Part shown: piece by piece, positions 8,827 to 16,520 of the stretch
Position numbering within the stretch: the stretch's first letter is position 1
Layout: each line of letters starts with the position of its first letter
Origin: Chthonomonadia bacterium
Lineage (GTDB): Bacteria; Armatimonadota; HRBIN16
DNA: 64,000 nucleotides
Direction of reading: 5' to 3'
Assembly: GCA_013314755.1 (NCBI GenBank)
Contig: JABUFA010000009.1
Span: forward strand, 47,564 to 111,563
Notes under the pieces: model-generated
The model's input: only the letters and a program-made list of their open reading frames with translations
Database searches by the model: none
What the model was told of the DNA's origin: nothing
Position numbers and translations under genes: made by a program

Positions 8827-9584
8827 CGCCTCCTCCAGAAGCGAGCCGTGTTTTTCATACTCCGCTTCAACAGCAAAGTCTGTCGCCACAACCAGTAGAA
8901 GGTGATGTCAAGAATATCTCTGTCTTTATCCATTGATTGGGTGGCGTTGTCTAACGAAATAATCTTCGATGCGAAGCGAGTAACATCGCAGGCAAATCGG
9001 CGCAGGTCATTTTCAGCAAAGCGATTATGATGGTAGCATATCGTCCATATCCCGAACGGCATGGCGCGGAACTGCCACATTTGCTGTGGCACCCATGTTA
9101 TTCCTAACCAGCGCACCGGTTTCCAGAAGAAGCCATCGCTGATTACGTCGATGCCGTTAGCCTGTAACGCAACGAGGGTGTTTCTGTCGAAACTATGCGC
9201 CGGCGCGACAAACACCTTCGGATGAATATCCTGCTGGTGAAAAATCGCCAGTGCTCTCGCTATCTTTTCGCACTGCCGCTCCAGCGGCAATCCCGCGAAC
9301 TCACTACGAGCGTTTACACCCAGCAATCCAGCGTCTTTTGTCTCGTACAGATGCTGATAGCCGTGAATGCCTATCGTCCAGCCCTGCTGTTGCTTCGCGC
9401 GCAACCATTCCCAGAAATCCTGACGTGGAAGAGACACCTGCAGCTTTGGGTCCCTGTTGTCTGGTACGACTGCCAGAATTGGCATCACATGATGATCGCA
9501 CAGCACTCGTTCCACCTGCTCCCAGATAGCCCAGTTCATCGTAGGGCAGATGTCGTCAAACCGTATCAGATAACGCGCCTTCAT
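8823..9584 (-). CDS. DUF2334/polysaccharide-deacetylase-like protein
   Basis: The 253-residue product begins MKARYLIRFDDICPTMN, where the paired aspartates resemble the metal and catalytic Asp of the NodB superfamily. It carries IGIHGYQHLYE (HxxxH-type metal ligands) near residue 93 and FVAPAHSFD near residue 146, as in DUF2334 proteins. There is no signal peptide, so it would act in the cytoplasm, perhaps deacetylating a sugar of the repeat unit. Its ATG overlaps the methyltransferase stop (ATGA), and its own stop overlaps the next start. The substrate is unknown. Confidence 0.78.
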   Translation of the reverse strand: MKARYLIRFDDICPTMNWAIWEQVERVLCDHHVMPILAVVPDNRDPKLQVSLPRQDFWEWLRAKQQQGWTIGIHGYQHLYETKDAGLLGVNARSEFAGLPLERQCEKIARALAIFHQQDIHPKVFVAPAHSFDRNTLVALQANGIDVISDGFFWKPVRWLGITWVPQQMWQFRAMPFGIWTICYHHNRFAENDLRRFACDVTRFASKIISLDNATQSMDKDRDILDITFYWLWRQTLLLKRSMKNTARFWRRR

Positions 9585-10258
9585 GATGCTTGGTCCGCTT
9601 TCTGCACAAAGATACGGTCCAGGTGTGGTTCAGGGTACTCTACCAGCATCTGCTTAATAGGGTACCTCAGGAAGGCTGCCGGAATGCGCCCTCTCGGGGG
9701 ATGGGGGTGTCCAATCTTGATGCCCAGCGTAGCGTTCAGCCATGTCCGAAAGCGTGCAGTAAGGGAGAGCCTGTCCCATCCGAAGGTGGAGTTATTTGCT
9801 TCGATGCAAGCGTATCCCCCCGGGCGTATCAGCTGATAAATCACTTTTGCGAACAAGAAATCGTTCCAGCCATAGTAGAAGCAAACGCGGTTGAAAACGA
9901 GGTCAAACTGTTTGTGCAGTAGGCGAGGTGCCTCGTCCATGTAGCCCAGTACAAAGGTTATATCTACTCCTGCCTCTTTCGCTTTTTGCTGGGCGATGCA
10001 AAGATAATTCCGACTGACGTCATACCATGTCACCAGAGCACCTCTTTGGGCGAAAGCAACGGCGAATTGTCCCGGTCCCGCACCAAGGTCCAGGATCTCT
10101 TTGCCGGCGAAGCCGTCTGTCCACCTTTCGACAGCGTCCAGCAGCTGATAATCAAACTGCTGCCAGACTCTCTCGGCGTACTCCCGCGCATATTCACACG
10201 GCACCGGGTCCCACCCGCGCTCGGGGCGGTGAAACAGAGCATGTAGTCTGTTCATCAT
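9581..10258 (-). CDS. Class I SAM-dependent methyltransferase
   Basis: A 225-residue protein with motif I ILDLGAGPGQFAVAF near residues 52-66 and a following acidic residue in VTWYDVS. The C-terminal PPRGRIPAAFLRYP segment is typical of sugar or lipid methyltransferases. In this setting it may cap or decorate the polysaccharide. I chose the ATG at 10256-10258, which overlaps the flippase stop (ATGA). The reading frame can be extended to 10417, but that would lie inside the flippase gene. Confidence 0.82.
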   Translation of the reverse strand: MMNRLHALFHRPERGWDPVPCEYAREYAERVWQQFDYQLLDAVERWTDGFAGKEILDLGAGPGQFAVAFAQRGALVTWYDVSRNYLCIAQQKAKEAGVDITFVLGYMDEAPRLLHKQFDLVFNRVCFYYGWNDFLFAKVIYQLIRPGGYACIEANNSTFGWDRLSLTARFRTWLNATLGIKIGHPHPPRGRIPAAFLRYPIKQMLVEYPEPHLDRIFVQKADQAS

Positions 10259-11694
10259 GTTTCCACCCCTGTCGAGCGACTTCGTTGCCCCCATCGAATC
10301 TGTCGCTGCCGAAAGAACCTGAACAGAATGAGCGTGCAGCAGCAATAGACCAGGAGCATAACACCTGCTTGCAATAAAATTGCCCACGTGCCTGATGTAC
10401 GGGGGCTGACACACCAAACACCGAGCATAGCGAGGGTAGCTATGGCAACCTGAGTGATAGCTTTCCAGCTGATTGGGATGGGAAAGACCTTTTTACCCAG
10501 TATAGCGCTTGTTACCAATGCCACAGCGTAAGCGGCAAATGTTGCCCATGCGGCTCCTACCAGCCCCCAGCTCGGAATCCACTCGATGTTGAGTGCGATG
10601 TTGGTGACAGCTGCAGCGCCAACAACCCATAGCTGTCCCAATGTATGCTTGCCCAGCTGGAACGCCAGATCAAAATAATAGGCACGCACACCGGAAAGCA
10701 GAACGGCTACAGAAACCCAGGGAACGATAGCACCAGCGGCTTCGTGAAATTGTCTGCCCAGAATCAGGGAGGATATCTCCGAAGAAAAGACTACCATCAC
10801 AACCGCTAAAGGTGTTGCCGTTGTGAGCAACAGCCACATATTGTGCAATAGTTGTGTTTGCGCTGCTTCCAACCCCTGTTGTTCCAATGCCGAAATGGCG
10901 AGCGGGTATGCTGCCATATTGACCACCATCATTGCCACGATGAGAGTTTGGGAGACCATATCGTATCCTGCGGCATAGAGCCCAGCCGCTTGCTCACCGA
11001 GATAATGCGCCAGTAAAAAACGGTCTGAGTAGCTGACCACAAAGCTCAGCGCAAAGGTACCGGTAAGGGGTAGACCATATCGCAGTATCTGCTGAATTAC
11101 CTTCTTTTCCAGATTCGCCCAGAATCCCCACCACTGCTTACGGGCAAGCAACATGCCTCCAGCTACCGCACCGATTATTAGTCCTGTTAAAGGTGCGTAC
11201 GCGACCGGGTACCAGTGGGCAAGCAACGTGCCGGTTGCTACCATAGTCAGAGCACGTGTGCCTGCTCCCAAACCGTACCTTACAGGATGTAGCCTGGTAC
11301 GAGTTATCTCTAAGTTCAAGTCAAACCACGCCTGGAACCACAGCAGGGGAAGAGCAACGAGCACCAAGCGTTTCCACTCTGCAGGGACGCCAAGGACAGC
11401 CGCCCCGGCGGCAATTAGTCCGGTAGCGCCAACGATGGCGTAGTAAACTCCCTTTACGGAGGACAGTAGCTGGGCTGGTGTTTGGTATGTCGGCAAGAAG
11501 CGCAGTACAGAAAGGCACAGCCATTGGAAAAGGACGGTATTTGCCAGTCCCACACCTGCAACCACCAGTGCGTACCGCCCATACTCATCAGGCGAAAGAA
11601 GACGGGTGTATATGGCAATCGCCAGGAAGTTAACAATCCCGGGCAAACCGCGTGCCAGCAAGTAGATGGCGCTATGGCGTAGCAGTGATGTCAT
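10255..11694 (-). CDS. Wzx-type polysaccharide flippase (MOP superfamily)
   Basis: About 479 residues with roughly twelve hydrophobic helices. The N-terminus (SAIYLLARGLPGIVNFLAIA, then YTRLLSPDEYGRYAL) is characteristic of the polysaccharide transporter family. It would flip undecaprenyl-linked repeat units across the inner membrane before polymerisation. The start at 11694 is favoured because homologues begin just before the first helix. The 35 residues encoded upstream are unlike the family and would run into the chain-length gene. The ribosome site is weak. Confidence 0.88.
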   Translation of the reverse strand: MTSLLRHSAIYLLARGLPGIVNFLAIAIYTRLLSPDEYGRYALVVAGVGLANTVLFQWLCLSVLRFLPTYQTPAQLLSSVKGVYYAIVGATGLIAAGAAVLGVPAEWKRLVLVALPLLWFQAWFDLNLEITRTRLHPVRYGLGAGTRALTMVATGTLLAHWYPVAYAPLTGLIIGAVAGGMLLARKQWWGFWANLEKKVIQQILRYGLPLTGTFALSFVVSYSDRFLLAHYLGEQAAGLYAAGYDMVSQTLIVAMMVVNMAAYPLAISALEQQGLEAAQTQLLHNMWLLLTTATPLAVVMVVFSSEISSLILGRQFHEAAGAIVPWVSVAVLLSGVRAYYFDLAFQLGKHTLGQLWVVGAAAVTNIALNIEWIPSWGLVGAAWATFAAYAVALVTSAILGKKVFPIPISWKAITQVAIATLAMLGVWCVSPRTSGTWAILLQAGVMLLVYCCCTLILFRFFRQRQIRWGQRSRSTGVET

Positions 11695-11714
11695 GTGGTT
11701 ATCGCTTTCATGCC

Positions 11715-13034
11715 CTACTGCTTCGGCTTCGTCGTGAGGGCGACTAACATCCCCAGCATCAAGCCTCCCGCCAGAGCCAGTGCAATGTTCAGTTTCCACC
11801 GCTTGTTCACTGGCTCCTCTTTCAACATCCCGTCTTCCAGCACTTCCCAGCGGTTTGGGTCGCGGGACATCTCCATCCGTGCCTGCTCCAGACTGACGCG
11901 CAATTGCTGAACGATGTCGTTGAGCGTAGCTACTTCACGTGCCAGCCGTTGTAACTTCAGTGTATCCTCGGGTGCTCTCGTCGCCAGTCGCTGTAAAGCA
12001 GCGATTTGCGCTTCCAACCCCACTCTCTGCAGTTCCAGTGGAGCGAGGCTTGGTTCCAGGTTCATATTCACTGCCCGCAGGTAGTTTTCTATCTCTCTGC
12101 GCAACTGCTGGCGGGTCAGCTCAATCTGTTTCTTTAGCCTCACCACGTTTGGCGCATCGGGACCGTAAGTGAGCTCGGCGACGCGCAGTTCGTACTCCAG
12201 TTCGGTCAGCTTCTGGCGCCACTGAGCGGCAAGGGGCAGGTCGGCAGGCAGGTTTGCTGCTGACTTTGCCGCCTGCTGCGCTGCCTCACGGGCGGTAGCG
12301 ATTTGTTGCTGTACCTGCTTTAGTTGCAACTGCGCAGCGTTCAACTGCTGCAAATATGTGCTGTCCAGCCCGGAGGCGGAACTCCCTAGCGCGCGCAACG
12401 GAGAAACAGAAGAGATGCTGGTAACCGCTCCTCCGCTCGATGACGGCGCACCGCCTTCCTGCACCATCTGCTGATGAAACCGTAGCAGTCGATTTTCTGC
12501 CTCGCGTAATTGACGGGTGCGCAGAGCCAGCTCATTTTCCAGAAACTCCACCTGGTTACGCACCAGCGGCAAGTTGAGGTCACGGTTCAGCATCGCCAGC
12601 GTGCTCACATACAGCTTCGCAATCCGCTGTGCCGTACGGGGGTTTTGATGTTTCACCGATATAGTAATCAAGCTTGCCTGCACGTCATCCTTGATGGATG
12701 TTATCTGCATCAGCTTTTGGGGAGGAATGTTTGTCTGGCGAGCAATTATCTCGCGAGTGCGTTTGCTCTCCAGCACAGCGCGATACATCTTCAGCGGGGC
12801 AGCTCCGCCAGACGGTACGGAAATACCCAGTGACTGTGCCAGTCCTGCCAGGGACGAAACCCCTCCCGCAGGGAAAAGTAAAGTGGAAGATGCTTCGTAA
12901 ACAGGAGCGGGTAGCCATGTTGCCAGTACGGCGATGAGCACACAAATCATGGTGACTACTGCTATCGTCCGCTTTCTCTGCCATGCGATAGCGAACAGGT
13001 CGGCTAGGGTAATCTCCTCTTCCTCCGCAGCCAT
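11715..13034 (-). CDS. Wzz/GumC-type chain-length determinant protein
   Basis: A 439-residue protein with a cytoplasmic start containing ITLADLFAIAWQRK, a first membrane helix near residues 24-44 and a long periplasmic region rich in coiled coil (about residues 130-390). A second helix lies near residues 412-430, followed by a short basic tail. This is the Wzz/polysaccharide co-polymerase architecture that controls chain length. There is no fused tyrosine kinase domain, and no separate kinase in the window. It is the first gene of the cluster. The GGGGGGAG purine stretch lies about 14 bases before the ATG, a long spacing. Confidence 0.88.
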   Translation of the reverse strand: MAAEEEEITLADLFAIAWQRKRTIAVVTMICVLIAVLATWLPAPVYEASSTLLFPAGGVSSLAGLAQSLGISVPSGGAAPLKMYRAVLESKRTREIIARQTNIPPQKLMQITSIKDDVQASLITISVKHQNPRTAQRIAKLYVSTLAMLNRDLNLPLVRNQVEFLENELALRTRQLREAENRLLRFHQQMVQEGGAPSSSGGAVTSISSVSPLRALGSSASGLDSTYLQQLNAAQLQLKQVQQQIATAREAAQQAAKSAANLPADLPLAAQWRQKLTELEYELRVAELTYGPDAPNVVRLKKQIELTRQQLRREIENYLRAVNMNLEPSLAPLELQRVGLEAQIAALQRLATRAPEDTLKLQRLAREVATLNDIVQQLRVSLEQARMEMSRDPNRWEVLEDGMLKEEPVNKRWKLNIALALAGGLMLGMLVALTTKPKQ

Positions 13035-13236
13035 GAAATCCGTTGTGTCTCCCCCCGAAAAGTAATAACCAGCAAGTTATTCTAACAGCTGAGGACGGCA
13101 ATGGTCAAGCGGTCTGAGCGAGGACGAGCTTCCGCTATGCCGCAGACACCAGCGTAGGGCGACCTGTTTCAAGTGGAGCAGGTATACGCTCTCTCCTTGC
13201 GGAAAACAGATAGTAACTTCACTTCGGAGGGGGCAG

Positions 13237-14631
13237 ATGTTGCGGATAGAACATGGAGCCTGCGATTATCAGGTTTTCCAACGTGATGAGCGAAACGAAG
13301 CGGTTGTTAACGTGAGTGGCGTGTACCATGCGGATACCGCAGGTGTTGTAGAAGCGCAGATTGTGAAAGCAGGGGACCTGCCCCGGAACTGGGCAGAGGC
13401 AGGCAAAGCGGAAGGGGGAAGATGGCAGGCTTCCGTCCGGTTGCAAACCGGTGGACCTTACACACTACGATTTCGTCTACAACACCAACCGGATGAGGTT
13501 GTTGAAATCAAAGAGGTGCTGGTGGGCGACCTGTGGGTGCTTGCCGGACAATCTAATATGGAAGGAGTCGGTGACCTTGTCGATGTGGAGCAACCGCATC
13601 CGCTGGTGCACAGCTACACCATGGCGGAAAGCTGGGAAATGGCAAGGGAACCGCTACACTGGCTGTGTTGCTCCATGGACTCTGTTCACAACCCGAACGG
13701 CATCGCCCCCGGCGACGAGCAGCACGCCGAGTGGCATCGCACCCGGAACAAAGGGGCTGGGCTGGGCTTGCCGTTTGCGAAAGCGATGGTGGAGGCAACC
13801 GGCGTGCCGGTAGGGCTTGTTCCCTGTGCGCATGGGGGCACTTCGATGTCGCAGTGGAGCCCGGATTTAGTCCATCTGGGAGGTGGCTCGTTATATGGCT
13901 CTATGCTGAGGCGCGTCAAGGCGGTTGGCGGCAAAGTGAAAGGCTTACTCTGGTATCAGGGAGAGAGCGACGCCAATCCCAATGACGCACCTTTGTTTGC
14001 CGAGCGATTCACCCGCCTGGTAGAAAGCGTTCGCGCCGATTTTGGCGACCCGAACCTGCCGTTCTATACAGTACAAATCGGTCGTTTCGTGGTAGCGATG
14101 CCGGAGGAAGGCGAACTCGCGTGGAATCAGGTCCAGGACATGCAACGCCGCCTTGCCGAAGAGATACCGAACACGGCGGTGGTTGCCTCCATTGACCTGG
14201 AGCTGGACGACCTGATCCACATAGGCACACAGGGGCTGAAGAGGCTGGGCAGACGGCTGGCAAACATCGCGCTGAGGGAGCTGTTCGGGCGAAGCGATAT
14301 TCAACGAGGTCCGCGCCTGCTGGAGGCGCGTCTGGATAACGCCGAAGGCACACGTATCCGGGTGCGCTTCGCGGACGTAAACGGTAGTCTGACTGCGCCG
14401 GGCAGGGTTTCGGGATTTTCCATCCGTACCGCACAGCACCACCCCTATCGCATCATCTACAAGATGGAGGTGGACAAAGTCAGCCCAACCGATGTGCTCT
14501 TGCACCTCACGGAACCGTGCCCACAAAACGCTTTCCTGTGGTATGGCTTTGGCACCGATCCGTACTGCAATCTCACGGACGAGGCAGATATGGCTGTGCC
14601 CGTGTTTGCGGCAGTGCCCATCGAGCGGTAG
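13237..14631 (+). CDS. Sialate O-acetylesterase-like SGNH hydrolase
   Basis: The 464-residue protein has a beta-rich N-terminal domain, then the SGNH signature GQSNMEG (catalytic Ser) at about residue 108. GGTSMSQWSPD and WYQGESD follow. These are landmarks of the SASA family, which removes acetyl groups from sugars. No signal peptide is visible, so it may act inside the cell, or be exported by an unrecognised route. A GGAGGG site at 13227-13232 sets the ATG at 13237. It is divergent from the polysaccharide operon, and a role in trimming acetylated glycans is only inference. Confidence 0.85.
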   Translation: MLRIEHGACDYQVFQRDERNEAVVNVSGVYHADTAGVVEAQIVKAGDLPRNWAEAGKAEGGRWQASVRLQTGGPYTLRFRLQHQPDEVVEIKEVLVGDLWVLAGQSNMEGVGDLVDVEQPHPLVHSYTMAESWEMAREPLHWLCCSMDSVHNPNGIAPGDEQHAEWHRTRNKGAGLGLPFAKAMVEATGVPVGLVPCAHGGTSMSQWSPDLVHLGGGSLYGSMLRRVKAVGGKVKGLLWYQGESDANPNDAPLFAERFTRLVESVRADFGDPNLPFYTVQIGRFVVAMPEEGELAWNQVQDMQRRLAEEIPNTAVVASIDLELDDLIHIGTQGLKRLGRRLANIALRELFGRSDIQRGPRLLEARLDNAEGTRIRVRFADVNGSLTAPGRVSGFSIRTAQHHPYRIIYKMEVDKVSPTDVLLHLTEPCPQNAFLWYGFGTDPYCNLTDEADMAVPVFAAVPIER

Positions 14632-14641
14632 CGGGTTGAGG

Positions 14642-14647
14642 TATACT
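14642..14647 (+). promoter_or_regulatory. Putative -10 element for a leaderless pdxT transcript
   Basis: TATACT ends 9 bases before the pdxT ATG and no ribosome-binding site lies between. This spacing puts the transcription start at or next to the start codon, as in leaderless mRNAs. The -35 region overlaps the end of the preceding gene and is not recognisable. Confidence 0.45.
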
Positions 14648-14656
14648 GTAATCGCT

Positions 14657-15259
14657 ATGGAGAAGGAAGCGATAACGGTTGGGGTGCTGGCACTGCAGGG
14701 CGACTTCGAGGCACACCTGCGCATGTTACAGCAATGCGGGGTGCAGGGGCGCGAAGTGCGCACCGTTCAGCAACTGCGGGAGGTAGATGGCTTAATCATC
14801 CCTGGAGGCGAGAGCACCACCATCATCAAGCTGATGCAGCGCTATGGGTTAGACGAAGCCGTTCGCCAGCGTGCGGCGGAAGGGATGCCGATTTACGGAA
14901 CCTGCGCGGGGCTTATCGTGATGGCGAGGGAGATTGAGGGATACCCCCAGCAACCGCGTCTGGGACTGCTGGACGTGGCGGTGGCACGAAACGCCTTTGG
15001 AAGACAGGTGGACAGCTTTGAAGTGGACCTGCCTGTGCCCCGGCTGGGCGAGCACCCCCTGCGTGCGGTGTTTATCCGCGCACCGTACGTTACCCGCACT
15101 GGCGAGCAGGTGGAGATACTGGCGAAACTGGACGGCAAGGTGGTGCTGGTTCAGCAGGCGAACCTGCTGGGCGGGGCGTTTCACCCGGAGCTAACCGATG
15201 ACCTGCGGTTGCATCGGTACTTTGTGGAGATGGTGCGTGCCCATCGAAAGCAACAGTGA
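14657..15259 (+). CDS. pdxT: Pyridoxal 5'-phosphate synthase glutaminase subunit
   Basis: The 200-residue product has every mark of PdxT: GVLALQGDFEAH at the N-terminus, the oxyanion segment PGGESTT, the nucleophile cysteine in GTCAGLI near residue 82 and the catalytic HPE in AFHPELT. It hydrolyses glutamine and passes ammonia to PdxS for vitamin B6 synthesis. The partner gene pdxS is not adjacent, and is not in this window. The start follows a possible -10 element by 9 bases with no Shine-Dalgarno. The stop lies in a hairpin. Confidence 0.95.
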   Translation: MEKEAITVGVLALQGDFEAHLRMLQQCGVQGREVRTVQQLREVDGLIIPGGESTTIIKLMQRYGLDEAVRQRAAEGMPIYGTCAGLIVMAREIEGYPQQPRLGLLDVAVARNAFGRQVDSFEVDLPVPRLGEHPLRAVFIRAPYVTRTGEQVEILAKLDGKVVLVQQANLLGGAFHPELTDDLRLHRYFVEMVRAHRKQQ

Positions 15260-15281
15260 CCGGTGCTCAGACCGGCCACTG
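15254..15281. terminator. Hairpin at the end of pdxT
   Basis: CAGTG/CACTG and CCGGT/ACCGG pair in two stacked 5-bp stems around a GCTCAG loop. The hairpin overlaps the pdxT stop codon and lies between it and the convergent HTH gene. There is no clear U-tract, so it may work as a weak or bidirectional terminator. Confidence 0.45.
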
Positions 15282-15309
15282 CGTGTTAAAGGCTACCGAA
15301 AGGGAGCTC

Positions 15310-15585
15310 TCAGGACTCGGCGTAAGGGGGCTTTTGGGTATCAAAAGGTATCAAACCGAGGCTGGCAGCACGCCGGAACGCCTGAACGCGGTTCGATACC
15401 TGCAGCTTGTCGTAGATGTTCGCGAGATGGAAGTCGACGGTGCGCTTGCTGACAAAAAGCAGGTCGGCGACCTCCTTGCTGGAGCGTCCCTCGATAATCA
15501 GCGAGAGCACCTCAATCTCGCGCTTCGTCAGCTTAACCGAGCGCTCATCAGAACCTTTATGCTTCGGTGTAGCCATGGTACTCAT
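15310..15585 (-). CDS. Small LuxR/GerE-type HTH regulator without a sensor domain
   Basis: The 91-residue product is essentially only a GerE helix-turn-helix: LTKREIEVLSLIIEGRSSKEVA, then KRTVDFHLANIYDKLQV and NRVQAFRRAASLGLI. It lacks a receiver, PAS or autoinducer domain, so how it senses anything is unknown. It may pair with another protein, or act as a constitutive regulator. A ribosome site (AAAAGGAG) precedes the ATG at 15583-15585. It stands alone, convergent with pdxT. Confidence 0.85.
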   Translation of the reverse strand: MSTMATPKHKGSDERSVKLTKREIEVLSLIIEGRSSKEVADLLFVSKRTVDFHLANIYDKLQVSNRVQAFRRAASLGLIPFDTQKPPYAES

Positions 15586-15697
15586 CTGCTCCTTTTAGCT
15601 CCTTTCCGTTTTTCGCGCCGCCTCCAGTGGAAATATTCCATAATCAATGCCCGTTTCACAGCATATTTTCGGGCGCGAAGCGCACGCTCAAGCAAAC

Positions 15698-15722
15698 TGG
15701 TAGTGTCACGAGGTAACTACCA
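15698..15722. repeat. Inverted repeat, possible operator
   Basis: TGGTAGT and ACTACCA form 7-bp arms separated by 11 bases, in the gap between the orphan HTH gene and the F420-ligase-like gene. The position suits a regulator-binding site for either promoter. The rest of this 242-nt gap shows no gene. Confidence 0.3.
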
Positions 15723-15827
15723 GGCGTAGATGACTCCGGTGACATTTACATAGATGCCAGGACGGCGTCACAAGTTCCATTTGTGTGGTTGAATACTGAG
15801 CAACATCTGTCAAAGGGAGGAGTTATC

Positions 15828-16520
15828 ATGGATTGGACACCGAATCCCGGCAAGGAGTTCACTCGCTCTTACCAGGGACAGGTGTGGGCGCGTTATCCGA
15901 TACGCACGCACGTGGTTCAGCCCGGTGAGGATATCGGCGCCATCGTGAAGCAGTACGCACAGCCGCATCTTCAGCAGGGCGATATCCTGGCAATCAGTGA
16001 GAAGGTGGTGGCGATATGCCAGAGGCGAGCGTTCCCTGTGGACGAGATTCATCCTCGTCCGCTGGCGCGATGGCTGAGCCGATATGTTACCAAAACGCCA
16101 CACGGCATCGGCATCGGCAGTCCGGTCACGATGGAGCTGGCTCTGCGCGAGGCTGGCGTGTGGCGTATTCTGCTGGCGGCGGCGGTGGCAGCGCTGACCA
16201 AACCGCTGGGCATCCGCGGCGTGTTCTACCGTATTGCGGGGCGCAGTGTGGCGGCGATCGATGGGCCCACCCCCTACACGCTTCCGCCATATAACCGTTA
16301 TGCCTCTCTGGCTCCAAAGAACCCGGGCAGAGTGGCTCAAAGCCTCGCCGATGAGCTGGGCGCACCGGTAGCCATCGTCGATGCTAACGATCTGGGTGTG
16401 GAGGTGCTTGGCGCCAGTCGCGGGGTAGACCCTCTGCTTGTAACCGAGCTGTTCCGCGACAATCCACTGGGGCAGGGCAGCCAGCAAACGCCTCTGTGCA
16501 TCCTGCGCCGTCAAAGCTGA
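15828..16520 (+). CDS. Coenzyme F420:L-glutamate ligase-like protein
   Basis: A 230-residue protein matching the CofE/F420-0:gamma-glutamyl ligase family. Near the N-terminus it has YPIRTHVVQPGEDI, then GDILAISEKVVAICQ, and IVDANDLGVEVLGAS near the C-terminus. The last contains the acidic metal-binding residues. CofE adds glutamate to the deazaflavin cofactor, but related proteins occur in organisms not known to make F420. No other F420 gene is in the window, so the true substrate is open. GGGAGG at 15815-15820 selects the ATG at 15828. The 3' end overlaps the convergent glycogen enzyme by 10 nt. Confidence 0.78.
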   Translation: MDWTPNPGKEFTRSYQGQVWARYPIRTHVVQPGEDIGAIVKQYAQPHLQQGDILAISEKVVAICQRRAFPVDEIHPRPLARWLSRYVTKTPHGIGIGSPVTMELALREAGVWRILLAAAVAALTKPLGIRGVFYRIAGRSVAAIDGPTPYTLPPYNRYASLAPKNPGRVAQSLADELGAPVAIVDANDLGVEVLGASRGVDPLLVTELFRDNPLGQGSQQTPLCILRRQS

